From Callorhinus ursinus (Eukaryota; Chordata; Mammalia; Carnivora; Otariidae): 64,000 bases of DNA. A model generated the notes under the pieces. It ran no database searches, had not been told where the DNA came from, and was given only the letters and a program-made list of their open reading frames with translations. Position 1 is the stretch's first letter, and every line of letters begins with the position of its first letter. The stretch is from contig NW_020312867.1 of the NCBI RefSeq assembly GCF_003265705.1, positions 7,225,092 through 7,289,091 on the forward strand, read 5' to 3'. A program made the position numbers and the translations under genes. This document shows, piece after piece, positions 55,301 through 64,000 of the stretch.

Positions 55301-57383
55301 ATCTTAGGGCTCACTCTTGCTGTTGTACATTCTCTGGGTTTGGACAAATGTATAATGACATGAATTGATCATTGGAGGATCATATAGAGTAATTTCACTG
55401 CCCTCCAAATACTCTGTGCTCTGCCTATTCATCTGTTTCCTACCCCAACCCCTGGCCACACTGATCTTTTTATTGTCCCCATAGTTTTGCCTTTTCCAAA
55501 ATGTTATATAGTTGAAATATACAGTATGTATGTAAGCCCTCTCAGATTGGCTTCTCTCACTCAGTAATATGCATTTAAGATTCCTCCACGTCTGTAAAAC
55601 AGTGTGGGGGTTCCTCAAAAATTTAAAAATAGAGCTACCCTATGACCCAGCAATTGCACTACTGGGTATTTACCCCAAAGACACAGATGTAGTGAAAAGA
55701 AGGGCCATATGCACCCCAATGTTCATAGCAGCAATGTCTGCAATAGCCAAACTGTGGAAAGAGCCGAGATGCCCTTCAACGGATGAATAGATAAAGAAGA
55801 TGTGGTCCATATCTACAATGGAATATGACTCAGCCATCAGAAAGGATGAATGCCCAACTTTTACATCAACATGGATGGAACTGGAGGAGATGATGCTAAG
55901 TGAAATAAGTCAAGCAGAGAAAGTCAATTATCATATGGTTTCACTTATTTGTGGAACATAAGGAATAGTTTGGAGAACATTAGGAGAAGGAAGGGAAAAA
56001 TGAGGGGGCGGGAATTGGAGGGAGAGATGAACCATGAGAGACTATGGACTCTAAGAAACAAACAGGGTTTTAGAGGGGAGGGGGGAGGGGTGACTGGTTA
56101 GCCCGGTGATGGGTATTAAGGAGGGCACGTACTGCATGGAGCACTGGGTGTTATACGAAAACAATGGATCGTAGATCACCACATCAAAAACTAATGATGT
56201 ATTGTATGGTGACTAACATGACATAATAAAATTTAAAAAAATAATAAAAAAATAAAATACTGAAAGAAAAAATATACAGGAAACTAAAAACTAAAAAAAA
56301 AAAAGATTCCTCCACATCTGTTCATGACTTGACAGCTCATTGCTTTATAGCACTGAATAATATTCTCTTGTCTGGATGTGCCACAGTTTATCCACTCACC
56401 TACTGAAGGGCATCTTGGTTGTTTACAGATTTTGGCAGTCACAAATAAAGCTACCATAAACATCACGTGCAGGTTTTTTTCATGGTAAAGACTGCTTTAT
56501 TGGAGGCTGTTTGTATAAGCCAATAAATATCGATCCCCGAAGAAGCACTCAGTTAATTATTTATTGGTTACTGGTCCATAGAGAGCTAAATGAAACTGAT
56601 CCAACTCCCTGCTGAAATGACAAGCTGAAGTCACCCCTGCTTCTTGGGCAATGGACCCGCAGCTAGCTGCCATATGCATACGCTCTCCCACCAACTGTGA
56701 GAATCATGGTGGCTCCTACGGGAGGGCAGGAGCTCCTCCACCCTTTAGATGTGCTGGAATTCCATGATCCTCCTGAAATAGATTTTGTTTCTCTGGAACT
56801 TTATTTTCAAACTGCCTGCATGAAGCAGTTCTTGTGCAGATTTTTGTGTAGACGTAAGTTTTCAATGTCTGGGTAAACACTAAGAAGCACAATGACTAGA
56901 TTGGGTGGTAAGCATATGTTTAGTTTTGGAAGAAACTGACAAACTGTCTTCCAAAGTGGCTGTACCAGTTCTCATTGCCATCAGCAATGTAGGAGGGTTT
57001 CTGTTGCTCCACATCCTTGCCAGCATTCGGTGTTGTTAAGTGTTCCAGATTTTGGTCATCCTAATAGGTGTGCAGTGGCATCTCATTCTTATTTTACCCT
57101 TTTAGGTTTTGACTACGCTCCCTGACTCCTCAGATCTATGTCATTGTTAAGTGGAAATTATCTGTATTTTGTTTGTTTGCTTTGGCCAGGCAGACATCAC
57201 ACCCTTCGATGCATGGGAAACGTGGGAGTCTGTAGACCCTCTTGCAGAAAGACTGAACAGCCCTACCTCTACTGCCTAAATTATCAGCCATGCTGCCTAC
57301 AGTCCTTCATGAGGATAAGTATTTCTGGCAGAGAAGAGAAAAATGACTGGAGCCAACAGAATCGCTGGCCAAAAATACCTTAA
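43963..57383 (+). CDS. DEFB119: Beta-defensin 119 (distal second exon)
   Basis: Secreted beta-defensin. The shared leader exon 43963-44020 joins in phase 1 to exon 57190-57383, giving 83 residues against 84 in human. The leader is [19 protein letters not shown]. The mature part begins [15 protein letters not shown] and carries C-x6-C-x3-C-x9-C-x5-CC, then a conserved [12 protein letters not shown] tail ending in PKIP. I count 10 Lys/Arg and 4 acidic residues. The RCMGN-G-CR-SC, EQPYLYC and CCLQS-MRISISG blocks match DEFB119. Because the intron is 13 kb and includes another complete second exon, producing this form requires skipping the DEFB120-type exon and its poly(A) signal. The family is reported from testis and epididymis in other mammals. 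The gene looks intact. Confidence 0.93.
44210..44720 (+). repeat. G-rich degenerate tandem repeat in DEFB119 intron 1
   Basis: GGGT/TTGGG/GGAGTTGGG motifs recur for about 500 bases on the plus (transcribed-RNA) strand. They give a spurious proline/serine-rich frame of 174 codons on the minus strand. Many GGG runs lie close enough to form G-quadruplexes in the RNA. Confidence 0.75.
45121..45338 (+). CDS. DEFB119: Alternative exon 2a (DEFB120 type)
   Basis: Acceptor GTGCCCAACAG. The first two bases complete an Ala codon. All six cysteines are in this exon, and the stop TAG is at 45336-45338. Confidence 0.92.
45377..45382 (+). terminator. DEFB119: Polyadenylation signal after exon 2a
   Basis: ATTAAA about 40 bases after the DEFB120-type stop. 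A weak hexamer here may let transcription continue to the distal exon. Confidence 0.6.
45383..45929. other. DEFB119 intron, no feature recognised
   Basis: Several overlapping frames on both strands near 45550-45860 lack any recognisable domain. Confidence 0.4.
45930..46150 (+). repeat. MIR
   Basis: 'tgcttcagcttccccagctgtgagg' to 'gtgagccctataaatgttagctgttgctattatt' is the forward 3' half of an MIR. The last 60 bases look like a second fragment in reverse. Confidence 0.7.
46151..47629. other. DEFB119 intron, no gene recognised
   Basis: 47270-47620 resembles an old L2-type repeat. The rest is unrecognised. No further defensin exon was found. Confidence 0.4.
47630..48040 (-). repeat. MIR split by a SINE
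   Basis: 'taatagctcccactgtcactccttctgtgtcaggcactgtgc' and, after the SINE, 'ttatccctatcttactgatgaagaaactgggacc' are reversed MIR parts. Confidence 0.75.
47742..47906 (-). repeat. Can-SINE with target duplication
   Basis: Reversed shortened copy. CAACAACCCTCTG is repeated on both sides. Confidence 0.92.
48041..49283. other. DEFB119 intron, MIR-like traces
   Basis: 48800-48870 ('ggaaactgaggtccaaggaggaaccgtggcctgcg') is MIR-like; the remainder is unrecognised. Confidence 0.4.
49284..49327. repeat. (GT)n microsatellite
   Basis: About 22 GT units. Confidence 0.97.
49620..49736 (+). repeat. MIR
   Basis: 'gctctgcctctaacagttatgcggcctttgcc' and 'ctctctgagcctctctttca' follow the forward MIR order. 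It is interrupted by the L1 insertion at its right end. Confidence 0.65.
49740..50091 (+). repeat. Short L1 3' end carrying a nested SINE
   Basis: Carnivore L1 3' sequence ('gagggcatgtattgcatggagaactgggtgtta', 'gatgtactatatggtgactaac') inserted with target duplication AGAAGGTTATAGTAA at 49725-49739 and 50092-50106. A SINE later entered it. Confidence 0.88.
49819..50032 (+). repeat. Can-SINE nested in the L1 end
   Basis: Near-consensus forward copy. AAAACTACTGATG occurs before the head and after the tail. Confidence 0.94.
50107..50552. other. DEFB119 intron, MIR-like traces
   Basis: 50230-50290 and 50460-50525 look like MIR ends ('gctaacatttactgaatgcttactct'), separated by an A run of about 19 bases. 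Confidence 0.4.
50553..50748 (-). repeat. Can-SINE
   Basis: Reversed copy lying between TTAGTTAGTTAG flanks on both sides. First of three adjacent reversed SINEs. Confidence 0.9.
50764..50951 (-). repeat. Can-SINE
   Basis: Near-consensus reversed copy, second of three. Confidence 0.92.
50953..51159 (-). repeat. Can-SINE, older
   Basis: More diverged reversed copy, third of three. The two others probably inserted in or next to its tail. Confidence 0.87.
51170..51330 (-). repeat. MIR fragment
   Basis: 'ggtagaacagggaagtaaagaaatttgttaaaggttacccagcaag' is the reversed MIR core. Confidence 0.6.
51370..52870 (-). repeat. Old L1 3' end, reversed, with a nested SINE
   Basis: The minus strand over 51907-52146 still reads '[20 protein letters not shown]', a diagnostic L1 ORF2 C-terminal block. 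The remainder is L1 3' sequence. Confidence 0.85.
52432..52638 (-). repeat. Can-SINE, old
   Basis: Reversed worn copy ending GAGCCCCTCAAGCGCCCTC. Confidence 0.75.
53323..53546 (+). repeat. Can-SINE with head deletion
   Basis: Forward copy lacking part of the GTTAAGCGTCTG box region after GGTGGCTCAG. The flanks GATTCAATAAGCA / GATTCAACAAGCA are the target duplication. Confidence 0.88.
53932..54142. repeat. Polypurine GAAA/GGAA array
   Basis: About 210 bases in which the plus strand is almost purely A and G (interrupted by rare T), in shifting GAAG, GGAA and AGAA units. It gives long spurious Lys/Glu/Arg/Gly frames. Confidence 0.95.
54484..54695 (+). repeat. Can-SINE with target duplication
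   Basis: Forward copy flanked by AACCAATCAAATTAG on both sides. Confidence 0.93.
55080..57090 (-). repeat. Old L1 3' end, reversed, split by a younger L1
   Basis: The left part 55080-55595 and right part 56303-57090 are one reversed L1 ('gcactgaataatattctcttgtctggatgtgcc', 'ccaaagtggctgtaccagttctcattgcc'). Confidence 0.75.
55596..56302 (+). repeat. Young 5'-truncated L1
   Basis: About 700 bases ending in the carnivore L1 3' end and A-rich tail. The start still encodes '[20 protein letters not shown]'. AAGATTCCTCCAC(G/A)TCTGT duplications lie at 55577-55595 and 56303-56321. One of the least diverged L1 pieces here. Confidence 0.92.
57190..57383 (+). CDS. DEFB119: Alternative exon 2b (DEFB119 type)
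   Basis: A TTTGTTTGCTTTGGCCAG acceptor precedes the exon. The first two bases complete a Gly codon. All six cysteines are in this exon, and the stop TAA is at 57381-57383. Confidence 0.92.
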
Positions 57384-57425
57384 GTGCTGGGGATCACCAT
57401 CTTTAACCTGCTGTCAAGACGCCTT

Positions 57426-57431
57426 ATTAAA
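57426..57431 (+). terminator. DEFB119: Polyadenylation signal after exon 2b
   Basis: ATTAAA about 43 bases after the DEFB119 stop, the same hexamer and spacing as after exon 2a. Confidence 0.6.
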
Positions 57432-59411
57432 ATTCATGCACCCGCCACCCTTGTCTGTCTTTCATCCACTGGAAATCATGGTGGGAGACTGGGATTTGCG
57501 TGGCGAGATACCTGTCCCATTCTGGATCCAGCCCCGTGGGAGAGAAGGCTAGAAAACTGTAGGGACAAGAAGAATCCAGACAAACCACGGAAGATGGGAA
57601 GGGAATGTCTTGAGACCACTGAGGGAGAGTTGAAGGGTTTGGGTAGAGCCACGACTTCATCTGTGCTATGTCGGGCTCAGAGGGGTCCCGGGGCTAGTGG
57701 GATGGATGCACAGGGCAGTGGGCAGAGGTCTTGTAGACAAATATGTCTTAGTTTATGGAAGAACTTCCTAACCAGCTGTTGTAAGGCGAATAGGTTGTCC
57801 TGTCAGGGTTTCAAGCTTGTGAGGCTGGAGGTCTGTTTGGTTATTTTTCAGGAAGAAATTTGAACATTAGATGCTATTGTTCTTTCCCATGATTGTTAAG
57901 GATTTTTAATTCCAGAAAATCTAGGAGGCTTGGGCCCCTAATTACCACCAACGCTAGCTTTTTAAGGTCAAATTCTAATTTTACTTTCTATGTCTTACCT
58001 CCACTAATATCTTATTTCTTTCTCCACCATCAGTTCCAAAATCTGTCAAAAGGAGAGTAGCTACATTTGCTGATTATCTTTCTCCATCCTCTGCCCCTCC
58101 TCAACTCGGTATAATTTGCTTCTGTGCTTACTGTTCTATTGAACTGGCTCCGGCCAAGCTCACTGGCGCACCTCCTTTTTGAAGGGTTCATGGATGTTAC
58201 TGAGCTTGCATCTCACTCCGCCTCCTGGTAGCATTTCCAACCAGAGTTCATTGTCTCCCTAGAAATCTGAACTTGGTTAGCTTCTGCGATTTCAGTCTTT
58301 CTTTGTTTTCCTCCTAACTTCCAGGCTGCCTTTCCTCCATTACCTTTTGGAGTTTCTCTGCTGTCCTTTGCTTCATTGCGTTCCTCTGGTGTCTCTCTTC
58401 TCTTGTGAGAACCAAAACCCTCCACATCCCTAGGAAAAGGCTGAGAGTTCTGTAGCCGTGTCAACAAGTAAACACCTGAGAGCTTTGAAACCTTTCCCAT
58501 CCCTCAGTGACAACTTGCTTCAGTGAATGCACCTCTGGAAGCCAAGTCATCAGTGACAGCGTTATGCTTTGAAGGTCAGACAGTTGGCGCTGGATTCGCT
58601 TCAGGGTCTACACTTCTAAGTAGTCATCAACCCCTCTCCACGTCTGTAACCGACACCACTGCCCCCAGGACCCTTCCCTCAAATGCTGTATAAGTTCAGC
58701 ACTTTGTTCTGCTTAATGAACCTAATGCATGACCTGACCAGCTTGGCTCTCTTTATTTAAGAGAACAATCGTTTCAGCATTTGGTTTCAGACATTGAGTG
58801 TCAGTCTCCTCCTTTGACAATTCTCTTCCTTCCTTCTGTGGTGTTGCCCAGGCTCTCATAACAACAAACCTTATGAACTGGACAAAATTGGTGGTTCTGG
58901 ACCTCTGTTTCTGGCAGAGTCATGACCTAAGAACCCAGATGAACCCTCCCATTGAGAATATCTAAAATCATTTATTTAAAATATACAAAATAAAAAAACG
59001 CTTCATAAGTATCCTTGACTTTCAAAAAAAGTAAAGAATATTAAGGCCGAGTGAAACCAGGTGCTTTTCTGAAGGCAGTTAACTGAGACTGCCTTTTGTC
59101 TTGAAAGCATTGCTGAATCTGGTGCACTTGAGCTTTTGTTTCCGTGGCTTGGCCAGGGTCAGGCGTAGGCAGGGGAGAGGAGACAATGCCTAGGGTCTGA
59201 AAAAACGGGAGTCTACTTAAATCTCAGTCCTGAAGGTGTTACACATGCTGTGTAAAGATAAAACAAACAGGTACAATATTCGTGCTCCTTCACTAGGCGT
59301 TTTTCAAGGAAAATTGCCTGGTCTTGAACCTTGGTCCTCAGTATACAGAAAAAAATCTCTGCTGAGAATTTACAACTTCAAACTGGCTTTCACACAGTCT
59401 TTCTCAATATT
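57432..59411. other. Intergenic between DEFB119 and DEFB118
   Basis: No exon recognised. Repeat-like stretches near 58000-58300 and 58500-58980 belong to families I cannot name. Confidence 0.4.
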
Positions 59412-59632
59412 CTTTTTTTTAAAAAAAGGATTTTATTTATTTGAGAGAGAGAGAGCATGAGTGCATGTGAGAGAGCACAAGAGAGTGAGCACACGAGTGG
59501 GGGGAGCAGGAGGTAGAGGGAGAAGCAGGCTCCTCGCTGAGCAGGGAACCTGACGCTGGGACTCCATCCCAGGACCCTGGGATCATGACTGAGCGGAAGC
59601 AGACGCTTAGCCGATTGAGCCACCCAGGCGTC
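59412..59632 (-). repeat. Can-SINE
   Basis: Reversed copy facing the next forward copy only about 20 bases away, an inverted SINE pair. Confidence 0.88.
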
Positions 59633-59654
59633 CCAATAAATTTTTTTTTAAAAG

Positions 59655-59840
59655 AGAGAGCTGGAGCTTCTGGGCGGCTCAGTCGGTTAAGCATCTGCCT
59701 TCCGCTCAGGTCATCACCCCAGGGTCCTGGGATGGAGCCCGCATCAGGCTCCTTGCTCAGCGGGGAGTCTGCTTCTCCCTCTGCCCACCGCTCCCCCTGC
59801 TTGTGCTCTCTCTCCCTCCGGCAAATAAATAAATAAAAAC
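59655..59840 (+). repeat. Can-SINE
   Basis: Forward copy (CTTCTGGGCGGCTCAGTCGG head). With the previous copy it can form a long hairpin. Confidence 0.88.
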
Positions 59841-59849
59841 TATACAAAC

Positions 59850-59946
59850 ACTTATTTAAGTAATTTCTGCACCCAGTGTGGGGCTCGAACTCATGACCCC
59901 AAGATCAAGAGTCGCCACTCTTCTGACTGAACCAGCCAGGCGCCCC
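59850..59946 (-). repeat. Old Can-SINE fragment
   Basis: Old-type reversed SINE ending ACCAGCCAGGCGCCCC. The preceding forward copy lies within or at its tail. Confidence 0.75.
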
Positions 59947-61334
59947 TCTCACATAGCCTCTTGGTGTATGGATGGTCCGAAAAAAAAAAAAATCAAGCTG
60001 ATGATTTAGCTTAACGTTGTCCCAGCGTAGTAGTGGCAAAGATGTGTGACAGAAGCAAATGAAGGAACAGACCTTTAAGTCATGACTCAACTAATATACT
60101 CAGATTCAGTTCCAAGGAGAATGCACAGCTCAGAGTCCCAAATCACAAAGACCATAAGGACATAAGGCACCATGAATTTAGGTCAGCTGAAACTGCAGAC
60201 CAGACATCCAGACTTCAGGGACTTCAAGTATCAGAATTATTAGTAACAATAATTTTAAGAGCAATTTGAAAAAATAAATTCGTGAGATTTGAATTTTCCA
60301 TCATCACATGGCTATACCTGACCCTTGTGAAGAGGCATTCCAGTGCTGGGTGGAAACGGTATATTCAGATCAGAGACTCAGTAGATCTGGAAGGCATAAA
60401 TAAACTGTAGGAGCAGGTGGCTCAGATGCCTGTGCTTTATTGGCTCTCCTTCATCACACGCTAATGATGTCACAGGGAATTGTTATGTGTGGAGAACAAA
60501 GGAGGAAAAGGAAAGCCAGGTCTGCGGAGTGGCTTACACCATATGCTAGCACTGGCCAGAAGTGATGCATTATAGCCTGATTTAGAAGTGGTCCTGAAAT
60601 TCCACAGTGAGTAAGGGAAATCCTTTCTATAGAAGGAGGGATGGTCCAAGGTATGGATCCATAGCGATTCATGGACAGTGATAATGGGTTGACTGGTGGG
60701 CTAGTCAGTGTCTTAGAACAAGATTAGAAGTTAGGTGAAAATGAAGTGTGTGGTGGTTATGTGGGTGGGCCTCTCTGAAAGGGGACAGGGTGTGTAGATA
60801 TTTTTATGCCATCAGAGGGGGATAAATAAGGCTCCCAATAACCAAGTGGACAAAATGACCCATCAGGAAATGGGCTTATGAAGCCAGCCTTTCAACAGCT
60901 TCTATTCCAACCTTGAAGCAGTTGGAGCAAAAAGGAGTCCTCATAGCTTACACTGGGCCAGGCGTTTTCCTACAGTGAGTGGTAATATAGGGCTTTAGGG
61001 CCAAAGTTAGTGAATAGTGAAATGGATGCTTTCACCTGAGGCGTCTGCTGTTGTAAAGAAAGGCTTTAGTGTCCCAGAAGCTACTCTTACAAATGCAACG
61101 ATTTGGAATTTTGATTGTGACAATTTTTGCCGCCATCAAGAGGCAGGATGAACACAAGGGATGTCTTTAGTATACTAAAGCACTTGTTGAGAAGACAAGA
61201 CAATGGAAAGATCAGGGTTGGAATACTTAACTAAGTGACTAAGGCTGTGCAAACGTCACCAGCAAACAAGGGACAGTAAAAATGGGTTAAAACTTGTGCA
61301 AATAATCTGAAATTTTGGGAAAAGCCCTGAGGAG
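59947..61334. other. Intergenic, no gene recognised
   Basis: Probably degraded repeat and 3' flank of DEFB118 (60400-61200 resembles an old processed or LTR-type insertion). No confident call. Confidence 0.35.
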
Positions 61335-61340
61335 TTTATT
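61335..61340 (-). terminator. DEFB118: Possible polyadenylation signal of DEFB118
   Basis: AATAAA on the minus strand, about 310 bases beyond the in-frame stop and 200 beyond the end of the shifted-frame tail. Confidence 0.4.
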
Positions 61341-61539
61341 GTTGGAAGTATTGACAATTTTCAGACTTATTTACACAACCGTTTTTATCTAGAATTACAC
61401 AGTGATGGTGGGTGGATCACTGTGGTATTTTTAGTGTTTTGTTGATATGACTTAGTCCATCCCTCTGAGGACGGGGCTGAGTGACCAAGAGGAAGCCAAG
61501 AGGAAGTCATGAGCTTTGATGAATCTCTCAGAGAAAGAT

Positions 61540-61651
61540 CTACGTTTCCAGTTCCGAGTCAGACTTTTCATCTTCTTTATTCTCGGTGCTTATTTCAAAG
61601 CTAGGTGTAGTAAGACTTGTTACCAGGAGATCAATAATATCTGTTTGAAAA
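61540..61651 (-). pseudogene. DEFB118: DEFB118 tail left in a shifted frame
   Basis: Directly after the in-frame stop, a frame one base away stays open for about 39 codons to TAG at 61542-61540. It reads as the acidic, Ser/Thr-rich DEFB118 tail: 'DIIDLL', 'SFEIS' and 'KEDEKSDSE' correspond to IIDDIL, YFEVS and the acidic end of the human protein. The alignment needs exactly one surplus base at about 61660, in the run CCCAATACC. It is untranslated as the sequence stands. Confidence 0.7.
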
Positions 61652-61806
61652 TTAGGTATTGGGTGTGGGAGAAGTGATAGGAACTTTCTGGTTTGGAACA
61701 CAGCAGACTTGATAATGTTGACATACTGTTTTTATCACTTTGTCAACTCTGCAGGTTTTCCTGCAGTATCCCGATTTGTGCCAGCATTTTTTTCCACCAC
61801 CATAGG
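61652..61806 (-). CDS. DEFB118: Beta-defensin 118, exon 2 (truncated reading)
   Basis: Second exon of a secreted beta-defensin. The acceptor TTATTTAG is followed by two bases completing an Ala codon, the phase used throughout this cluster. The frame then reads YGGGKKCWHKSGYCRKTC and keeps C-x6-C-x3-C-x9-C-x5-CC, then VPNQKVPITSPTPNT and TAA at 61654-61652. KKCW--SG-CRK-C and the TSPTP motif identify DEFB118, as do its position next to DEFB119 and its strand. Human DEFB118 has a long acidic tail (123 residues in total); here the reading ends just after TSPTP, and the tail survives in another frame. The defensin domain is intact and 12 of its residues are Lys/Arg/His. No leader exon was found up to the window end, so the gene is partial. 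It has no ATG of its own. DEFB118 coats sperm in other mammals (family knowledge). Confidence 0.85.
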
Positions 61807-63009
61807 CTAAATAACACAAGGAGAGACCATTATTTTAGGCTACTGATGCTCTCAGTTTTACAAGCATGACTGACTGTATCTTTGGCATCCCATAACAACA
61901 TCATGGGTCATAATTAGATTCTGGCTTTAAGACTCCCAGCTCAGGCCTGGTAAATACCACATTTCTAAAAGTATCTTTTCCCAACCTCTTACGTGCCCAT
62001 TTTTAAACTTTTCTGAAAGTGAGATGAATCTTACCATAAATGAAAAGTAACTTGCTAGTCACAAGGAATTGGAGCTTATTATAATGAAGCTACCTGGGCC
62101 TGTGTGAAGCTATCCACATAAAGAAAGTTCATCTTGTTGTCACTGTTGTTTGAGTTATTTGCATTGGTCATATCCCATGTGGTTAATTACTTTAACTATA
62201 TATTCAAATGAATATATAGAAAGTACTAGTAACAATAAAATGAATACCCAGATGCCTGCATTCTCATTAAGAAGTAGAATGTTACTAGATACTTAGAATA
62301 GTGTAGGTATTCCTAAGTGAGATGCTTTGTTTGCTTCTTCAGTTTTGTAATGTGTAATGTGTAATGAATCATGTAGCCATCTTGTTAACATGTAGATTCT
62401 GATTCAGTCGGTGGGGCAGGGTCTGAGTTTCTGTTTTTCTAACAATCCTCTAGGTGATACCAGAACTGCTGCTCCAAGGATTACATTTTTTGGAGCTAAG
62501 TTTTGGGCTGTAAAAAAACCTCATGTGAATTTCGTGCGTTTAATATTCAATAGTGTATTAATTTAATTCAACAGTGTTAATGTTTGTACATTCTGTGTTT
62601 TCCAACCAGATGCCGTATTAGAATGAAAAATTTCATGTATTTAGAAATTAAATAATACGGTGAAAATGCAACTTAGATTAGAGGAATAGCAAAATAAAGT
62701 CAGAAATAATTAAGTCAGAAGAAATGAGATCAGAAAACTTCTGGAGAGACTGATTAGGAAAAAAAGGAAGACATCAAAAATGACAGCTAGAGTGAAATGG
62801 TGACATCAAAAGAGATACACCATATTAAAAATAACAGAAGAGAATTATCAACAACTATATTACCAATAAAATTGAAAACCCAGATGCAAGGGGGTAAATC
62901 CTGAAAAATATTCCAGGGATAGCACAGGTAAGACATATAAACTTGAATAAATCAATGAGTGTTAAGAAATTAAAATAGCAATGAGAAACCTCTTCTTCCC
63001 CAAAGCCTC
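61807..63009. other. Probable DEFB118 intron, no exon found
   Basis: AT-rich, with old L1-like sequence around 62640-62960. No leucine-rich leader exon was seen on the minus strand. Confidence 0.4.
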
Positions 63010-63500
63010 AGCCCTGGATGATTTTTTAAAACTTTGGTAAAATACATATAGTATAAAATGTACCACCTTAACCATTTAGGGGTGTATAGTTCAGGGGCAT
63101 TATGCACATTCACATTGCTGCATTACCATCCCCACCATCACTCCCTAGAACTCTTCACCGCAACACTGAAACCCTGTACCTGATAAAAAGTTCCCTCCCA
63201 TCCCCCTGACAACCACCATGTTACTTTCCGTCTCTCAGAATCTGACTACTGTATGTACCTCCTACCAGAGGACTCTTATAGTATCTGTCTTTTTGTGACT
63301 GGCTATCTCACTTAGCATTATGACTTTAGTGCTTACCCTCCCGGTAGCCTGTGTCAAGATGTCCTTCCTTTTTAAGGCTGAGTATTATTCCATTGCATGT
63401 GCACAGCACATTTTGTTTGTCCTTTCATCTGTCAGTGGACATTCTGGTTGCTTCTACCTTTTGGCAATTGTGAATAACACTGCTATCCTGATTTTAAAGG
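63010..63500 (-). repeat. Old L1 3' region, reversed
   Basis: 'ggtaaaatacatatagtataaaatgtaccaccttaacc' to 'gctgagtattattccattgcatgtgcacagcac' follows the same order as the L1 pieces at 10507-11150 and 31840-32340. Confidence 0.65.
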
Positions 63501-64000
63501 GGAGTTCTCCCAGTTTCACAGAAGATCAATCCAAGTATTATCTTCTATAAAATGTTCCAGAAAACAGGAGGGAAAAAGAATTATAAGTCCATTTTGCTTA
63601 CAAATAGAGACTCAAAAATATCCTAATTAATGTCTTAGCTAAATGAATTCAGTAGTGTATTAAAATACATCATGATCACGTAGGACGTAACTCCAACTGC
63701 AAAATATCATCCAACTTAGAAAATCTATCAATTTAGCAATGAAACTTACTGTCTGTGTAGAATTAAAGAGATAAATAATAGAACTACTTTTTTTGATGCA
63801 GAAAAATGATTGGATAGAGTTCAATGCTTACTTATAATGAAAACTCTAGGCAAAGTGGGGAATAGAGGGAATTTCTTTGATTTGGTGAAGCTTATGTGTC
63901 AAATTCTAGAGCTAACATTATCTCATGGAGAAATTCATTCCTGTTGAGGTCAGGGAAACAAACTTACTATTATTGCTATTGTTTAAAATAATAGTGGTAG
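63501..64000. repeat. Old L1-like AT-rich sequence
   Basis: Resembles L1 ORF2 remnants in forward orientation ('aggagggaaaaagaattataagtccattttgcttacaaat', 'catcatgatcacgtaggac'). No frame. Confidence 0.45.

Noticed and set aside
57680..57863. Cysteines C-x3-C-x10-CC in a plus-strand frame after DEFB119
   Set aside because: The fourth defensin cysteine is missing, there is no acceptor in phase, and it lies beyond the DEFB119 poly(A) signal.

Overview
The window is nuclear DNA of a caniform carnivore. About forty tRNA-Lys-derived Can-SINE (SINEC) copies are present, with the typical head (GGCGCCTGGGTGGCTCAG) and the CT-rich, AATAAA-rich tail. Carnivore-type L1 3' ends and MIR copies are also frequent. 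The SINE subfamilies look arctoid (bear, seal or mustelid) rather than dog-like, but this is an impression and the species cannot be fixed from the sequence alone. There are no bacterial-type genes, operons or CRISPR arrays.

The genes form one beta-defensin cluster matching the human 20q11 cluster, read in the opposite direction: DEFB123 (minus, 9.8-16.9 kb), a decayed DEFB122-like first exon (plus, 18.8 kb), DEFB121 (plus, 35.1-36.5 kb), DEFB119 with two alternative second exons (plus, 44.0-57.4 kb; the nearer one is the DEFB120 type), and exon 2 of DEFB118 (minus, 61.7-61.8 kb; exon 1 lies beyond the window or was not found). Each gene has the family layout. A first exon encodes the signal peptide and ends in phase 1, and a second exon encodes the whole six-cysteine domain. 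DEFB124, expected left of DEFB123, is not seen.

Region by region: 0-9.7 kb is repeats, including a U6 snRNA/SINE chimera at 0.4-0.6 kb. 9.8-16.9 kb is DEFB123, whose first exon lies in a CpG-rich patch. 17-35 kb holds the DEFB122 relic, SINEs, a degenerate minisatellite and an L1 ORF2 fragment. 35-36.6 kb is compact DEFB121. 36.6-43.9 kb is MIRs, SINEs and simple repeats with no convincing gene. 44-57.4 kb is DEFB119, with a G-rich repeat in its first intron and a large L1/SINE nest between the two alternative second exons. 57.4-64 kb carries DEFB118 exon 2 and old repeats.

The products are secreted, mostly cationic peptides. In other mammals this cluster is expressed mainly in the male reproductive tract, with antimicrobial and sperm-coating roles; no expression evidence is visible here. 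The most notable points are the alternative DEFB119/DEFB120 second exons, a one-base shift that truncates DEFB118 while its downstream tail is still readable in another frame, a shortened DEFB121, loss of DEFB122, and several unusual retrotransposition products.
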